NCBI RefSeq assembly: GCF_004331465.1 | Contig: NZ_SJKB01000007.1 | Location: 372,001-436,000 of the forward strand | Length of the DNA: 64,000 bases | Reading direction: 5' to 3' | DNA from: Kribbella pittospori | Lineage (GTDB): Bacteria; Actinomycetota; Actinomycetes; Propionibacteriales; Kribbellaceae | Part shown: positions 42,746-51,317 of the stretch, piece after piece | Position numbering within the stretch: the first letter of the stretch is position 1 | How the letters are laid out: each line of letters opens with the position of its first letter | Translations under genes and position numbers: made by a program | Notes under the pieces: model-generated | What the model was told of the DNA's origin: nothing | What the model saw: the letters and a program-made list of their open reading frames with translations, nothing else | Databases searched by the model: none

Positions 42746-42972
42746 TCACCCGGACGACCAGCGATCCGGCTGCGTTCAAGAAGCTTGTTTTCCCTTTCCT
42801 GCAGCGCGATCCGGTGCTCAACTCGGCGCTGCTGACCGGCACCGCGGACCGGGAGGATGCGGTGCAGTTGTTCGCCGAGCTGTACTCCGCGCGGACCGGC
42901 GGCTTCCAGCCCGTCCAGGACTTCGTCGGCCATGCCTTCAGGCGCGCGGCTGGAGTCCGTGGCGTGAGCTGA
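42742..42972 (+). pseudogene. Internally deleted copy of the upstream GNAT gene
   Basis: A 76-codon reading frame. Residues 1-29 match the start of the gene just upstream (TTSDPAAFKKLVFPFLQRDP against VTSDAEAFERTVFPFLQRDP), while residues about 46-67 (LYSARTGGFQPVQDFVGHAF) match that gene's end (LYHRLGYRSVADFVEMEF). The roughly 200 residues between, including the acetyl-CoA site, are missing. It still has an ATGA-coupled start and an intact frame, so a short peptide may be made, but it cannot be a working acetyltransferase. Its last 35 nt overlap the convergent LuxR gene. Confidence 0.72.
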
Positions 42973-45682
42973 TGCCGAGCTTGGTGTAGATGTTGCCGAG
43001 GTGGTACTCGACGGTGCGTGGGCTGAGGAACAGCCGGCTGCCGATCTCGGGGTTGGAGAATCCGTCGCCGGCCAGGCGGGCGATCTGGCTCTCGCGGGCG
43101 GTGAGCTGGGTGGTGGTGGCCGGCGTGCGTTTGCGGGGCTTTCCGCCGGTCGCGACGAGTTCCCGGCGGGCGCGTTCGGCGAAGGCTTCGGCTCCGATCT
43201 CGGTGAACAGGTCGTGGGCGGTGCGCAGTTGTTCCCGGGCGTCGTTGCGGCGGCGTCGCCGGCGGAGCCATTCGCCGTACACGAGGACGGCACGGGCGAG
43301 GTCCGTGCGGACGCGGGTCCTGGCGAGTCGGTCGATCGCTTCGCGGTAGAGGGCTTCGGCCGTACGGTCGTCGCTGACCAGCGCGCGGGAGCGGGCCTCG
43401 ATCCCGAGTGCCCAGTCGGTACCGCTCGCGCTGGTCATCGCGGTGATCCAGCCCAGGGTTTCCCTCGCAGCCTCGATCTTTCCGCTACGCACGGCCGCCT
43501 CGACGTACTCGGTCGCGGCCCAGTTCACCGCGCCCGGGGTCCGCACCACGGGAGCGTTCACCCCGCCGAGTGCGCGGTGCGCGGCCGCCATCGCCTCGCG
43601 GTAGCGGCCTAGGCCGTTGTAGAGCACCGCGTTCGCGCGTTCGGCGACGCCGACCCCGATGCCCTCGCCCCGCTGGCCGGCGTCTGCGATGGTGGCTTCG
43701 ATCCGGGTCGACGCCTCGGCGCGCTCGCCGCGCAGAGCGGCAACGGCGAGTGCGCCGTAGGGCGCCGGGTTGCTTCCGGTCGCCTCGGTCACGGTCTGGA
43801 TCTCGTCGACGAGTTCCCCGGCGGCGCCGAGATCGCCGGCGAACAGCAGCAGGTACGCGCGCATGCTGAGCGCGAGCGGTAGCTCACTCAAAGCGCCGGT
43901 CTTGCGGGCGAGCTCGAGGTATCGGGCGGACAGACCGTCCCAGCACTCGTCAGCCCACAGATGCAGGGCCGCGACGCAGGCCAGCCAGGACCAGCGCAGC
44001 TCCTCCGCCGCGGACATGCCCTCGCCGAACGAGGTCACTGCTCGCCGCAGCACAGGGACGCCGGCCGCGTAGCCCTCGGTGAAGTTGGCGGCCAGGCCGG
44101 CCAGGAGGAGATCCGGCGGGGAGGGCTCTTGCGGCCGGGGCGTCGTACTGGCGGCGCGCGCCACGGTCACCGAACTGCCATCCGGACCGGCCAGCCGGTC
44201 CGCGAACATGGCGGCCGTCAGTGCGTCCAGGTACGTCTCCCGGGAGAGCACGATGTCGATCGGCTCGAGGCGCTTCGCGGCCTTGAGCAGCAGCGGCGCG
44301 GCGTCCCGGCCCCGGTTGGTGGCGAAGGCGACCTGCGCGCGCAGGAGGTCGACGCGAGCCTGTTGCAGTTCGCTGAGCGGTCCGGCTTCGGCCATCGCCA
44401 ACAGGTTCAGCGCCGCATCGAACGCGCCGGCCCGGCTCTTGGTCTGCGCCGCCGCCAGCGCCCGCGTGGCCCGCTGCGCCGGGTCGAGGGTCAGCTGCGC
44501 GGCGCGTTCGAGGAACGCGGCGGCCGCGGCCAGGCCGCCGCGGGCCTGGGCGCGGCCGGCGGACTGTTCCAGTTCCGCGGCGACGGTGTCGTCGGGGCCA
44601 CTCGCCGCGTGGGCGAGGTGCCAGACGCGGCGGTCGGCGTCGCGCCCAGGATCGGTCACGTCTGCCAGCGCGCGGTGCGCCTCCCACCGTTCCTCCGGCG
44701 TCGCCTCCCGATGGATCGCCGAGCGCACCAGCGGATGCCGGAAGATGATCCGCTCGTCGAACCGCACCAGGCCGGCGAACTCCGCTGGATCGACCGTGTC
44801 GACGGCGATCCCCAGTCGTTGCGCGGCACGACGTACCAGGGCCGCGTCGCCGGTCGGTTCGACCGCGGCGACGAGGAGCAGCCGGCGGGTGTCGGACGGC
44901 AACGGTGCGAGCCGGCGCTGGAAGGTGTCTTCGATCCGATGGGTCAGTTGCTGTGCGTCGGGCAGGCCGAAGCCACCGGCGAGTTCGGCGTAGCTGAGGT
45001 CCTGGGGCAGCTCCAGCAGTGCGAGTGGGTTTCCGCGGGTCTCGGCGAGGATCCGGTCGCGGACCCGCTCGTCGATGGGCCCGGGGATCGCCGCGCTGAG
45101 GAGCTCTCGTGCGTGTTGTGGCGGGAGGCCTTCGACGTCGAGCCGGGGCATGCCGGAGAAGGGCCCGTCGTCGGCCGAGTCGCGGAGGGCGAAGACTATG
45201 GCGACGGATTCGGCCATCAGCCTGCGGGCCACGAAGGTGAGAGTTCGTGCGGAGGTGTCGTCGAGCCATTGCGCGTCGTCGACAGTGCAGAGCACTGGTT
45301 CTTCGGCAGCGGCGTCGGCCATCAGGCTGAGGACGGCCAGGCCGACCAGGAAGCGATCCGGTGGCGGACCGGTCCGAAGGCCGAAGGCGGTGCCGAGCGC
45401 GTCAGCCTGTGGGGACGGAATGTGGTCGAGCCGGTGCAGCAGTGGTGCGCACAGCTGATGCAGGCCGGCGAACGCGAGTTCGGATTCGGCCTGTGCGCCC
45501 GCCGCGCGGATCACCCGGCAGCCGGACGCCTCGGTCACCAGGTATTCCAGCAAGGCCGACTTGCCGATCCCCGCCTCCCCGCGGATCGCCAGAGCCTGGC
45601 TCAGGCCGTTGCGGACATGGTCGAGGAGGTCGTCGAGCTGCCGGCGCTCGGCGTACCGATCAACCAGCCGATCAACCAGCAT
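42938..45682 (-). CDS. Large ATP-binding LuxR-family (LAL) regulator
   Basis: A 914-residue regulator of the LAL (MalT-like) type. Walker A GEAGIGKS (residues 35-42) and Walker B VLCTVDDAQWLD (Asp135/Asp136) form a STAND/AAA ATPase; a long TPR-like helical middle follows; a C-terminal LuxR HTH at about 855-905 (LTARESQIARLAGDGFSNPE then SPRTVEYHLGNIYTKLGI) binds DNA. The start has no ribosome site; TAGCTT 7 nt upstream suggests a leaderless start. It is divergent from the molybdo-enzyme operon with 144 bp between, so it probably activates that operon. Confidence 0.9.
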   Translation of the reverse strand: MLVDRLVDRYAERRQLDDLLDHVRNGLSQALAIRGEAGIGKSALLEYLVTEASGCRVIRAAGAQAESELAFAGLHQLCAPLLHRLDHIPSPQADALGTAFGLRTGPPPDRFLVGLAVLSLMADAAAEEPVLCTVDDAQWLDDTSARTLTFVARRLMAESVAIVFALRDSADDGPFSGMPRLDVEGLPPQHARELLSAAIPGPIDERVRDRILAETRGNPLALLELPQDLSYAELAGGFGLPDAQQLTHRIEDTFQRRLAPLPSDTRRLLLVAAVEPTGDAALVRRAAQRLGIAVDTVDPAEFAGLVRFDERIIFRHPLVRSAIHREATPEERWEAHRALADVTDPGRDADRRVWHLAHAASGPDDTVAAELEQSAGRAQARGGLAAAAAFLERAAQLTLDPAQRATRALAAAQTKSRAGAFDAALNLLAMAEAGPLSELQQARVDLLRAQVAFATNRGRDAAPLLLKAAKRLEPIDIVLSRETYLDALTAAMFADRLAGPDGSSVTVARAASTTPRPQEPSPPDLLLAGLAANFTEGYAAGVPVLRRAVTSFGEGMSAAEELRWSWLACVAALHLWADECWDGLSARYLELARKTGALSELPLALSMRAYLLLFAGDLGAAGELVDEIQTVTEATGSNPAPYGALAVAALRGERAEASTRIEATIADAGQRGEGIGVGVAERANAVLYNGLGRYREAMAAAHRALGGVNAPVVRTPGAVNWAATEYVEAAVRSGKIEAARETLGWITAMTSASGTDWALGIEARSRALVSDDRTAEALYREAIDRLARTRVRTDLARAVLVYGEWLRRRRRRNDAREQLRTAHDLFTEIGAEAFAERARRELVATGGKPRKRTPATTTQLTARESQIARLAGDGFSNPEIGSRLFLSPRTVEYHLGNIYTKLGISSRHGLQPRA

Positions 45683-45826
45683 GGTCTGAAGCTAACCCGG
45701 TTCGATCCCTGGGACTAGGCCCTTGATTGCCCCGGGCCCAAGTAATCGCGCCAGGGACTCACGGATACGAACAGCGGTACGACGCGGCAGACTCCAACTG
45801 ATCACCAGCCGGGAGGTACTCGCGCC

Positions 45827-46327
45827 ATGACCAGTGTCGAAGAAGCAGCGACAGGTGTTCCGGTGCCGCTCCGGATCAACGGCCGCGAGCACGTCGTCGT
45901 ACTCGAGCCGCGCGTCAGTCTGCTGGACGCGTTGCGTGAGCACCTGGATCTGACCGGTAGTAAGAAGGGCTGCGACCAAGGAACGTGCGGGTCGTGCACG
46001 GTGTGGATCGACGGCCGGCGGGTGCTCGCCTGCCTGACGCTGGCGGTCGCCGCCTCGGGGCACGAGGTCGTCACGATCGAGGGGCTCGCCGACGGCGACC
46101 AGCTGCATCCGATGCAGCGGGCGTTCATCGAGTACGACGCCTTCCAGTGCGGCTACTGCACGTCCGGCCAGATCATGTCCGCGGTCAAGGTGATCGAAGA
46201 GGGCAATGCCGGCACCGACGAGGACATCGGCGAGTTCATGAGCGGCAACATCTGCCGGTGTGCGGCCTATCCGAACATCCGGGCGGCCATCCGGCACGTC
46301 CGCGACGCAGCGGGAGGAAGGTCATGA
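45827..46327 (+). CDS. [2Fe-2S] subunit of a PaoABC-type molybdo-flavoenzyme
   Basis: A 166-residue iron-sulfur subunit. Plant-type cluster: Cys49, Cys54, Cys57 and Cys69 (KKGCDQGTCGSCTVW, VLACL). Second cluster: Cys108, Cys111, Cys143, Cys145 (QCGYCTSGQ, NICRC). It passes electrons from the molybdenum site to FAD. No Tat signal is present, so the complex should be cytoplasmic, unlike E. coli PaoABC. Stop overlaps the next start by 4 nt. Confidence 0.92.
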   Translation: MTSVEEAATGVPVPLRINGREHVVVLEPRVSLLDALREHLDLTGSKKGCDQGTCGSCTVWIDGRRVLACLTLAVAASGHEVVTIEGLADGDQLHPMQRAFIEYDAFQCGYCTSGQIMSAVKVIEEGNAGTDEDIGEFMSGNICRCAAYPNIRAAIRHVRDAAGGRS

Positions 46328-47316
46328 GGCCTCTGACCTACAGCCGGGCCGGGGATGTGCAGCACGCGATCGCGCTGGCGACGGCGAACCCGGCGAGTGC
46401 CTTCCTCGCGGGCGGAACCACCGAGGTCGACCTGATCCGGGCCGGCATCTCCCACTCCGAGCACCTCGTGGACATCAACGAGCTGCCGCTGCGCGGAGTC
46501 GAGGACCGGCCCGACGGCGGCTTGCACATCGGTGCTCTCGCGCGGATGAGCGACGTCGCGCGTACGCCGAGTGTCGTCGAGCGTTACCCGGCGATCTCCC
46601 GGGCGTTGCTGCTGGGCGCCTCGGAGCAACTGCGCAACATGGCGTCGATGGGAGGCAATCTCCGTCAGCGCACCCGCTGTGCCTACCTGCGCGACGGCGT
46701 CTCGCCGTGCAACAAGCGCGAGCCGGGGTCCGGCTGCGCAGCGCTCGAAGGCCTCAACCGCGGCCACGCGATCCTCGGCACGAGTGAACACTGCATCGCC
46801 ACGCATCCGTCCGATGTCGCCGTCGCACTGGTGGCGTTCGACGCCGTCATCCGGACCGTCGGGCCGGCCGGCGAGCGCGGGATCGCCTTCGACGACTTCT
46901 TCCTGCTCCCCGGTGACACACCGCAGCTCGAGCACCCGATCGCCCCGGGCGAGCTGATCGTCGGGATCGACGTTCCCGGTACGCCGATCGCCCGCGGCTC
47001 GGTCTATCTCAAGTTCCGCGACCGGCAGTCGTACGAGTTCGCCCTGGTGTCGGTCGCGGCCGCGATCGAGGTGGACGACAACAGGGTCGCGGGCGTTCGG
47101 ATCGCCATGGGCGGTGTCGGGACCAAGCCCTGGCGGGCGCGCCGGGCCGAGGCCGCCCTCGTCGGACGCCCGGCGAACGAGACGTCGTTCCGGTACGCCG
47201 CCGCGGTCGAGCTGGCGGAGGCCGTCGTACGGGAGCACAACGCGTTCAAGGTCGAGCTCGCCCAGCGGGCGATGGTGCGCGGCCTGCTCCACAGCTTGAA
47301 CGGGAGGCGGCCATGA
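46324..47316 (+). CDS. FAD subunit with a PaoB-like [4Fe-4S] insertion
   Basis: A 330-residue FAD-binding subunit. The FAD pyrophosphate loop is FLAGGTTEVDLIR, and the second FAD segment is MASMGGNLRQRTRC. Four cysteines (Cys119, Cys129, Cys138, Cys157, in RTRCAYLRDGVSPCNKREPG through SEHC) match the extra [4Fe-4S] site known in PaoB/YagS-type subunits and absent from ordinary xanthine dehydrogenase FAD subunits. It is translationally coupled to both neighbours (4-nt overlaps). This feature is the main reason to call the enzyme an aldehyde oxidoreductase of the Pao type. Confidence 0.88.
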   Translation: MRPLTYSRAGDVQHAIALATANPASAFLAGGTTEVDLIRAGISHSEHLVDINELPLRGVEDRPDGGLHIGALARMSDVARTPSVVERYPAISRALLLGASEQLRNMASMGGNLRQRTRCAYLRDGVSPCNKREPGSGCAALEGLNRGHAILGTSEHCIATHPSDVAVALVAFDAVIRTVGPAGERGIAFDDFFLLPGDTPQLEHPIAPGELIVGIDVPGTPIARGSVYLKFRDRQSYEFALVSVAAAIEVDDNRVAGVRIAMGGVGTKPWRARRAEAALVGRPANETSFRYAAAVELAEAVVREHNAFKVELAQRAMVRGLLHSLNGRRP

Positions 47317-49562
47317 TTGCCGTCGGTACGCCGGTCACCCGGGTGGACGGCCCGGCCAAGGTCACCGGCGCGGCGCGCTACTCCGCCGAGATCAGTCTGC
47401 CCGGGATGACCTATCTGGCCGTGGTCGGAGCCACCATCGCCAACGGGCGGGTGACCGCGATCGACGCCGACGTCGCGCGCGCCGCCGAGGGCGTGCTGGC
47501 GGTGCTCACGCCGGAGGATCTGCCGAAGATCGCCGCCGAGCCCCACCTGTTGCCGTCCCTGGCCGGCGGCCCGGCTCCGGGCGAGAGCTTCTTCCCGATG
47601 CAGGACGACGTCGTCCAGTACGCCGGACAGCCCGTCGCGCTGGTGATCGCGCAGGAGTACGAACAGGCGCAGCACGCGGCGTCGCTGGTGCGGATCTCGT
47701 ACCAACCGGCCAGGTCGATCACCACGATCGAGGAGGGCCGCGACCAGGCTTACGAAGCGCAGCGGCTCTTCGGCGGCCTGATGCCGGCGCGGAACGAGCG
47801 CGGCGATGTCGAGGCCGGCCTGGCCGGAGCAGACGTGCGGGTCGACGTCGCCCACACGATGGCGGCCAACCATCACAATCCGATCGAAGCCCCATCGACG
47901 GTGGCTACCTGGGACGGCGGCAACCTGACGCTGTACGAGTCGACCCAGGGCATCCGTGCCACCCAGCAGACCGTGGCCCTCCTCCTCGGTCTGCCCATCG
48001 CCCGCGTCCGGGTGATCACCCGGTTCGTGGGCGGCGGCTTCGGTGCCAAGGCGATGGTGTGGCCGAACGTGACGCTCACCGCGATGGCCGCGCGGTACGT
48101 CGGCCGGCCGGTGAAGCTGATGCTCACCAGGCCGCAGATGTTCACGTCCAACGGGCACCGTGAGGAGCAGGAGCAACGGATCACCATCGGCGCCGCGCGC
48201 GACGGACGGCTGACCGCGATCCGGCACGAGAAGTTGTCGATCACCTCGCCGTTCGACGACTGGGCCGAGCCGGCGACCGGTGTCTCGTCGCAGCTCTACG
48301 GCTGCGAGAACTACCTCGGCATCCACCGGCTGATCAAGGGCAACACCATGACGCCCACGTTCACCCGCGGCCCGGGCGAGTCGCTCGGCGTGTTCACCCT
48401 CGAGACGGCGATGGACGAGCTCGCCTACGAGTTGGCCATCGACCCGGTCGAGCTGCGGCTGCGCAACCACACGCCGGTGGACCCGTTCGGCAATCCCTGG
48501 TCCAGCGATGGGCTGATGGAGTGTCTTCGCCTCGGCGCCGAGCGGTTCGGGTGGTCCGGACGGAACCCCGCGCCACGGACGACCCGTGACGGCGAATGGC
48601 TGGTCGGCACGGGCGTGTCGGCCGCGGCGTACCCGATCGCGTTCTTCATGCCACCGCAACGGGCGCGGGCCCGGATCTTCGCCGACGGCAGCGCGATCGT
48701 GCAGACCTCGACGCAGGAGTTCGGCACCGGCGTCCTCACCATGGCCACCCAGGTCGGCGCCGACGCCCTCGGCGTCGCCCTGCGCGACATGGAGTTCCAG
48801 GCCGGCGACAGCGACCTGCCGAACAGTACGGCGGCTGTCGGCTCGGCCGGTGCCGGCATGGTCAGCTCCGCCGTCCACGCAGCCGGTACGGCGCTGCGCG
48901 AGCAGCTGATCGCCTTGGCGGTCGGCGATGAACAGTCTCCCCTGCACGGAGCCGGACCGAGCTCGGTGAAAGTGGCGGACGGACACCTCACGTCCGCCGA
49001 ACGTCCGGGCGCGGTCGACACGTACCGCGAGCTGCTGTCGCGCAATCACCTGTCCGACGCCGAGGCGCTCGGCACGTGGCGGCCGCCACCCTTGGACACG
49101 CCGCACGGGCTGCTGACGTTCGGCGCCCAGTTCGCCGAGGTCGCGGTCGATCCCGAGCTCGGTCTGATCCGCGCGCGCAGGCTGCATGGCGCGTTCGCGC
49201 CCGGGCGGGTGCTCAACCCGCTGCTGGCCCACAGCCAGCTGATGGGCGGCATGCTGTGGGGGATGAGTCAGGCGCTCCTCGAGGGCAACCACATGGATCC
49301 TCGCTACGGCCGGTGGGCGGAGACGAACCTGGCGGAGTACCTCGTGCCGGTCAACGCCGACGCCCCCGAGGTCCACGTCGACTTCGTGGACGTGGACGAC
49401 GAACTGGTCGGCCCGCTCGGCGCCAAGGGCGTGGGCGAGATCGGTCAGGTCGGTGTCGCGGCCGCCATCGCGAACGCGGTCTTCCACGCGACCGGCCGGC
49501 GGATCCGCAGCCTGCCGATGGCGCCGGAACTCGTGATGGACCCCGCCAGCGACGGGCGATGA
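47313..49562 (+). CDS. Molybdopterin-binding catalytic subunit (aldehyde oxidoreductase / XDH family)
   Basis: A 749-residue catalytic subunit. Motifs include GTPVTRVDGPAKVTGAARYS at the N-terminus, TRFVGGGFGAKAMVWPNV, and the base-catalyst Glu709 in GAKGVGEIGQVGVAAAIANAV. It should hydroxylate aldehydes or N-heterocycles with water as the oxygen source. It is coupled by 4-nt overlaps to the FAD subunit upstream and a membrane protein downstream. No XdhC/PaoD-type cofactor-insertion chaperone or MobA-like gene is in the window, so maturation factors must be elsewhere. Confidence 0.92.
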   Translation: MIAVGTPVTRVDGPAKVTGAARYSAEISLPGMTYLAVVGATIANGRVTAIDADVARAAEGVLAVLTPEDLPKIAAEPHLLPSLAGGPAPGESFFPMQDDVVQYAGQPVALVIAQEYEQAQHAASLVRISYQPARSITTIEEGRDQAYEAQRLFGGLMPARNERGDVEAGLAGADVRVDVAHTMAANHHNPIEAPSTVATWDGGNLTLYESTQGIRATQQTVALLLGLPIARVRVITRFVGGGFGAKAMVWPNVTLTAMAARYVGRPVKLMLTRPQMFTSNGHREEQEQRITIGAARDGRLTAIRHEKLSITSPFDDWAEPATGVSSQLYGCENYLGIHRLIKGNTMTPTFTRGPGESLGVFTLETAMDELAYELAIDPVELRLRNHTPVDPFGNPWSSDGLMECLRLGAERFGWSGRNPAPRTTRDGEWLVGTGVSAAAYPIAFFMPPQRARARIFADGSAIVQTSTQEFGTGVLTMATQVGADALGVALRDMEFQAGDSDLPNSTAAVGSAGAGMVSSAVHAAGTALREQLIALAVGDEQSPLHGAGPSSVKVADGHLTSAERPGAVDTYRELLSRNHLSDAEALGTWRPPPLDTPHGLLTFGAQFAEVAVDPELGLIRARRLHGAFAPGRVLNPLLAHSQLMGGMLWGMSQALLEGNHMDPRYGRWAETNLAEYLVPVNADAPEVHVDFVDVDDELVGPLGAKGVGEIGQVGVAAAIANAVFHATGRRIRSLPMAPELVMDPASDGR

Positions 49563-50707
49563 GCGATAGTGGGCCGGCGGGCTCCGCGGTGCCCGCCGGC
49601 CGGTCCCGGCTGCCGGAACGACCACCACTGTCGCAACCACGCAGTACCGGCTCGCGATCGTCCCGCCAGCCCGCGCTCGGGCTGCTCGGCCTGCTGCTCG
49701 TCATCCCGGTCGCGGTGGTACTGGCGATCGGTGCCGGCGGCGAGGGGTCGATCCGCGTCCTCGCACCGCTGGTGACGTTCTCCCTGCCGCTTGTCGTGAT
49801 GATCGCCTTCTGGTGGGAGGACTGGCCCGGCACCCGGTTGCGCAGTAGCTGGTCCGGCTGGGCCGACACCGTGCTGATCATCGCGGGCGCGATAGTCCTG
49901 ACCGCTGCCGGTCAGGCCCTGGCCGGTCGGCTCGATCCCGCAGCCCTGTTCGATCCCACGCCCGGTCCAGGGCATGTACCGACCTTTCCCGCGACCATGC
50001 CGCCGGCCGGACTGGCCTTCGTCGTCACGCTCCAGATCACGCTCGTCGGTGAGGGGTGGCCGTTGCGGCGCCTCAACCCGCTGGTCGCCGGTCCGATCGC
50101 GGTCGCGATCGCCTGGGCCATCGCGGTCGTCGGCTACCTCACCGTCGTAGAGATCGAGTCGCCCCCTGGTTCGGACGTGATCGCGCGGGACGGGCCGGTG
50201 CCAGGCGCCGTGCTCGGCGCGACGCTGGTCCTGATCGGCGCCTGGCAGGTGCTCTTTTTCGTCGTCTGGCGCGGCTGGCCGTTCGCGACTGTCGCGCGTC
50301 GAGCGGCTCGCCTCACCATCGGCCACGTGACGGTGATCGGCGGCGGGATCGTCAGCTACCTCGTGATGCGTGAACTGCTGGGGCTGACTCCTGCCCGGAT
50401 CACCGCGCTCAGTGGCTGCTTCATCGCCGCCGGCCTGTTGCTCGGCATGCTGCTCGAGGGCTGGCTCGGCAATCTCAGCCCCGCCGTCGAACGCGCCACC
50501 CTGCTGCTGGCCACACTCGCCTTGGCGGTCCTGTTGGCGATCACCTTGCAGGCAATCGCCGACCGGGCCATGCATCTGACGCCCAGGACCGCCGACGACT
50601 GGGTCGGCCATGCCGCCCTCAACGCCCTCGCCACGGCGACCATCCTGCACGTCGCCATCGGACGTCGCTGGCCGTTCCCACACCCGGCCGAGCAGGCAGT
50701 CAGTTGA
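49559..50707 (+). CDS. Integral membrane protein coupled to the molybdo-enzyme operon
   Basis: A 382-residue protein with about nine to ten predicted TM helices and a short hydrophilic N-terminus (1-38, Pro/Ser/Arg-rich). The ATG at 49559 overlaps the catalytic subunit's stop by 4 nt. Not recognised as a known transporter; conserved-looking loops are FWWEDWPGTRLRSSWSGWAD, RDGPVPGAVLGA and HLTPRTADDWVGHAALNALA. It may import the substrate or anchor the enzyme. Its end overlaps the convergent MBL gene by 8 nt. Confidence 0.78.
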   Translation: MSDSGPAGSAVPAGRSRLPERPPLSQPRSTGSRSSRQPALGLLGLLLVIPVAVVLAIGAGGEGSIRVLAPLVTFSLPLVVMIAFWWEDWPGTRLRSSWSGWADTVLIIAGAIVLTAAGQALAGRLDPAALFDPTPGPGHVPTFPATMPPAGLAFVVTLQITLVGEGWPLRRLNPLVAGPIAVAIAWAIAVVGYLTVVEIESPPGSDVIARDGPVPGAVLGATLVLIGAWQVLFFVVWRGWPFATVARRAARLTIGHVTVIGGGIVSYLVMRELLGLTPARITALSGCFIAAGLLLGMLLEGWLGNLSPAVERATLLLATLALAVLLAITLQAIADRAMHLTPRTADDWVGHAALNALATATILHVAIGRRWPFPHPAEQAVS

Positions 50708-51317
50708 TGTCTAGCGTGTCGCCCGGGGCGAGGGCGTGGTACGGGCGCTCGTCGGAGTTGAGGAAGCGGCCCATCATGCCGAGGCCGAGCGGGCTGAGCA
50801 GCGCGTCGTGGATGCCGACCAGCTGCTGGGACTTGATCTCGCGGGCGTAGCCAACGGCCGGCGGCAGCGCGAACCACGGGCCGGAGATCGGCACCAGGTT
50901 GGTGTGGACGGCGCGGTCCGGCTGGGTGAACGAGTCGCCCGGGTGGTACACCGCGTCCTCGATCAGGAAGCCGATGTTCTCGCACGGAACGCCCAGCTCC
51001 GGCAGGATCACCGCGTGGTCCTTGCCGTAGGCACTGATCCGGAATCCGGCCGCCTCGAACGACTGCCCGCCGGCCACCACATTCACCCGGTCGCCCAGGT
51101 CGGACAACTGCTCGGCGACACCGGAGTTCGTGTAGACCGGCGCGTCCAGTGCCTTCACCCGATCGATGTCGATGTGGTCCTGGTGCTCGTGCGTGACCAG
51201 GATCGCGTCGGCCCGCTCGAACGCGGCGTCCTCACTGAACGACCCCGGATCGACCAGCAGCACCTTCCCGTCCTTCTCGATCCGCACACAAGCATGCGTG
51301 AACTTCGTGAGCTTCAT
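50700..51317 (-). CDS. MBL-fold metal-dependent hydrolase (UlaG-like)
   Basis: A 205-residue metallo-beta-lactamase-fold protein. Metal motif HxHxDH-type: His43-Glu-His45-Gln-Asp47-His48 in LVTHEHQDHID. Opening KFTHACVRIEKDGKVLLVDP and the later YHPGDSF match UlaG-like hydrolases. The ATG at 51317 overlaps the menF stop as TGATG, so it is translated with menF. A link to quinone synthesis, such as thioester or lactone hydrolysis, is possible but unproven. Confidence 0.85.
   Translation of the reverse strand: MKLTKFTHACVRIEKDGKVLLVDPGSFSEDAAFERADAILVTHEHQDHIDIDRVKALDAPVYTNSGVAEQLSDLGDRVNVVAGGQSFEAAGFRISAYGKDHAVILPELGVPCENIGFLIEDAVYHPGDSFTQPDRAVHTNLVPISGPWFALPPAVGYAREIKSQQLVGIHDALLSPLGLGMMGRFLNSDERPYHALAPGDTLDIN

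Noticed and set aside
47004..49640. 878-codon open frame antisense to the molybdopterin subunit
   Set aside because: High-GC genomes give long empty frames opposite real genes; the composition is Arg/Gly/Asp/Val-rich without domains, while the plus frame has all family motifs.
50051..50059. Further copy of the GAGGGGTGG motif
   Set aside because: It lies inside a coding gene without flanking repeats, so it counts as chance and weakens any claim based on the 9-mer alone.
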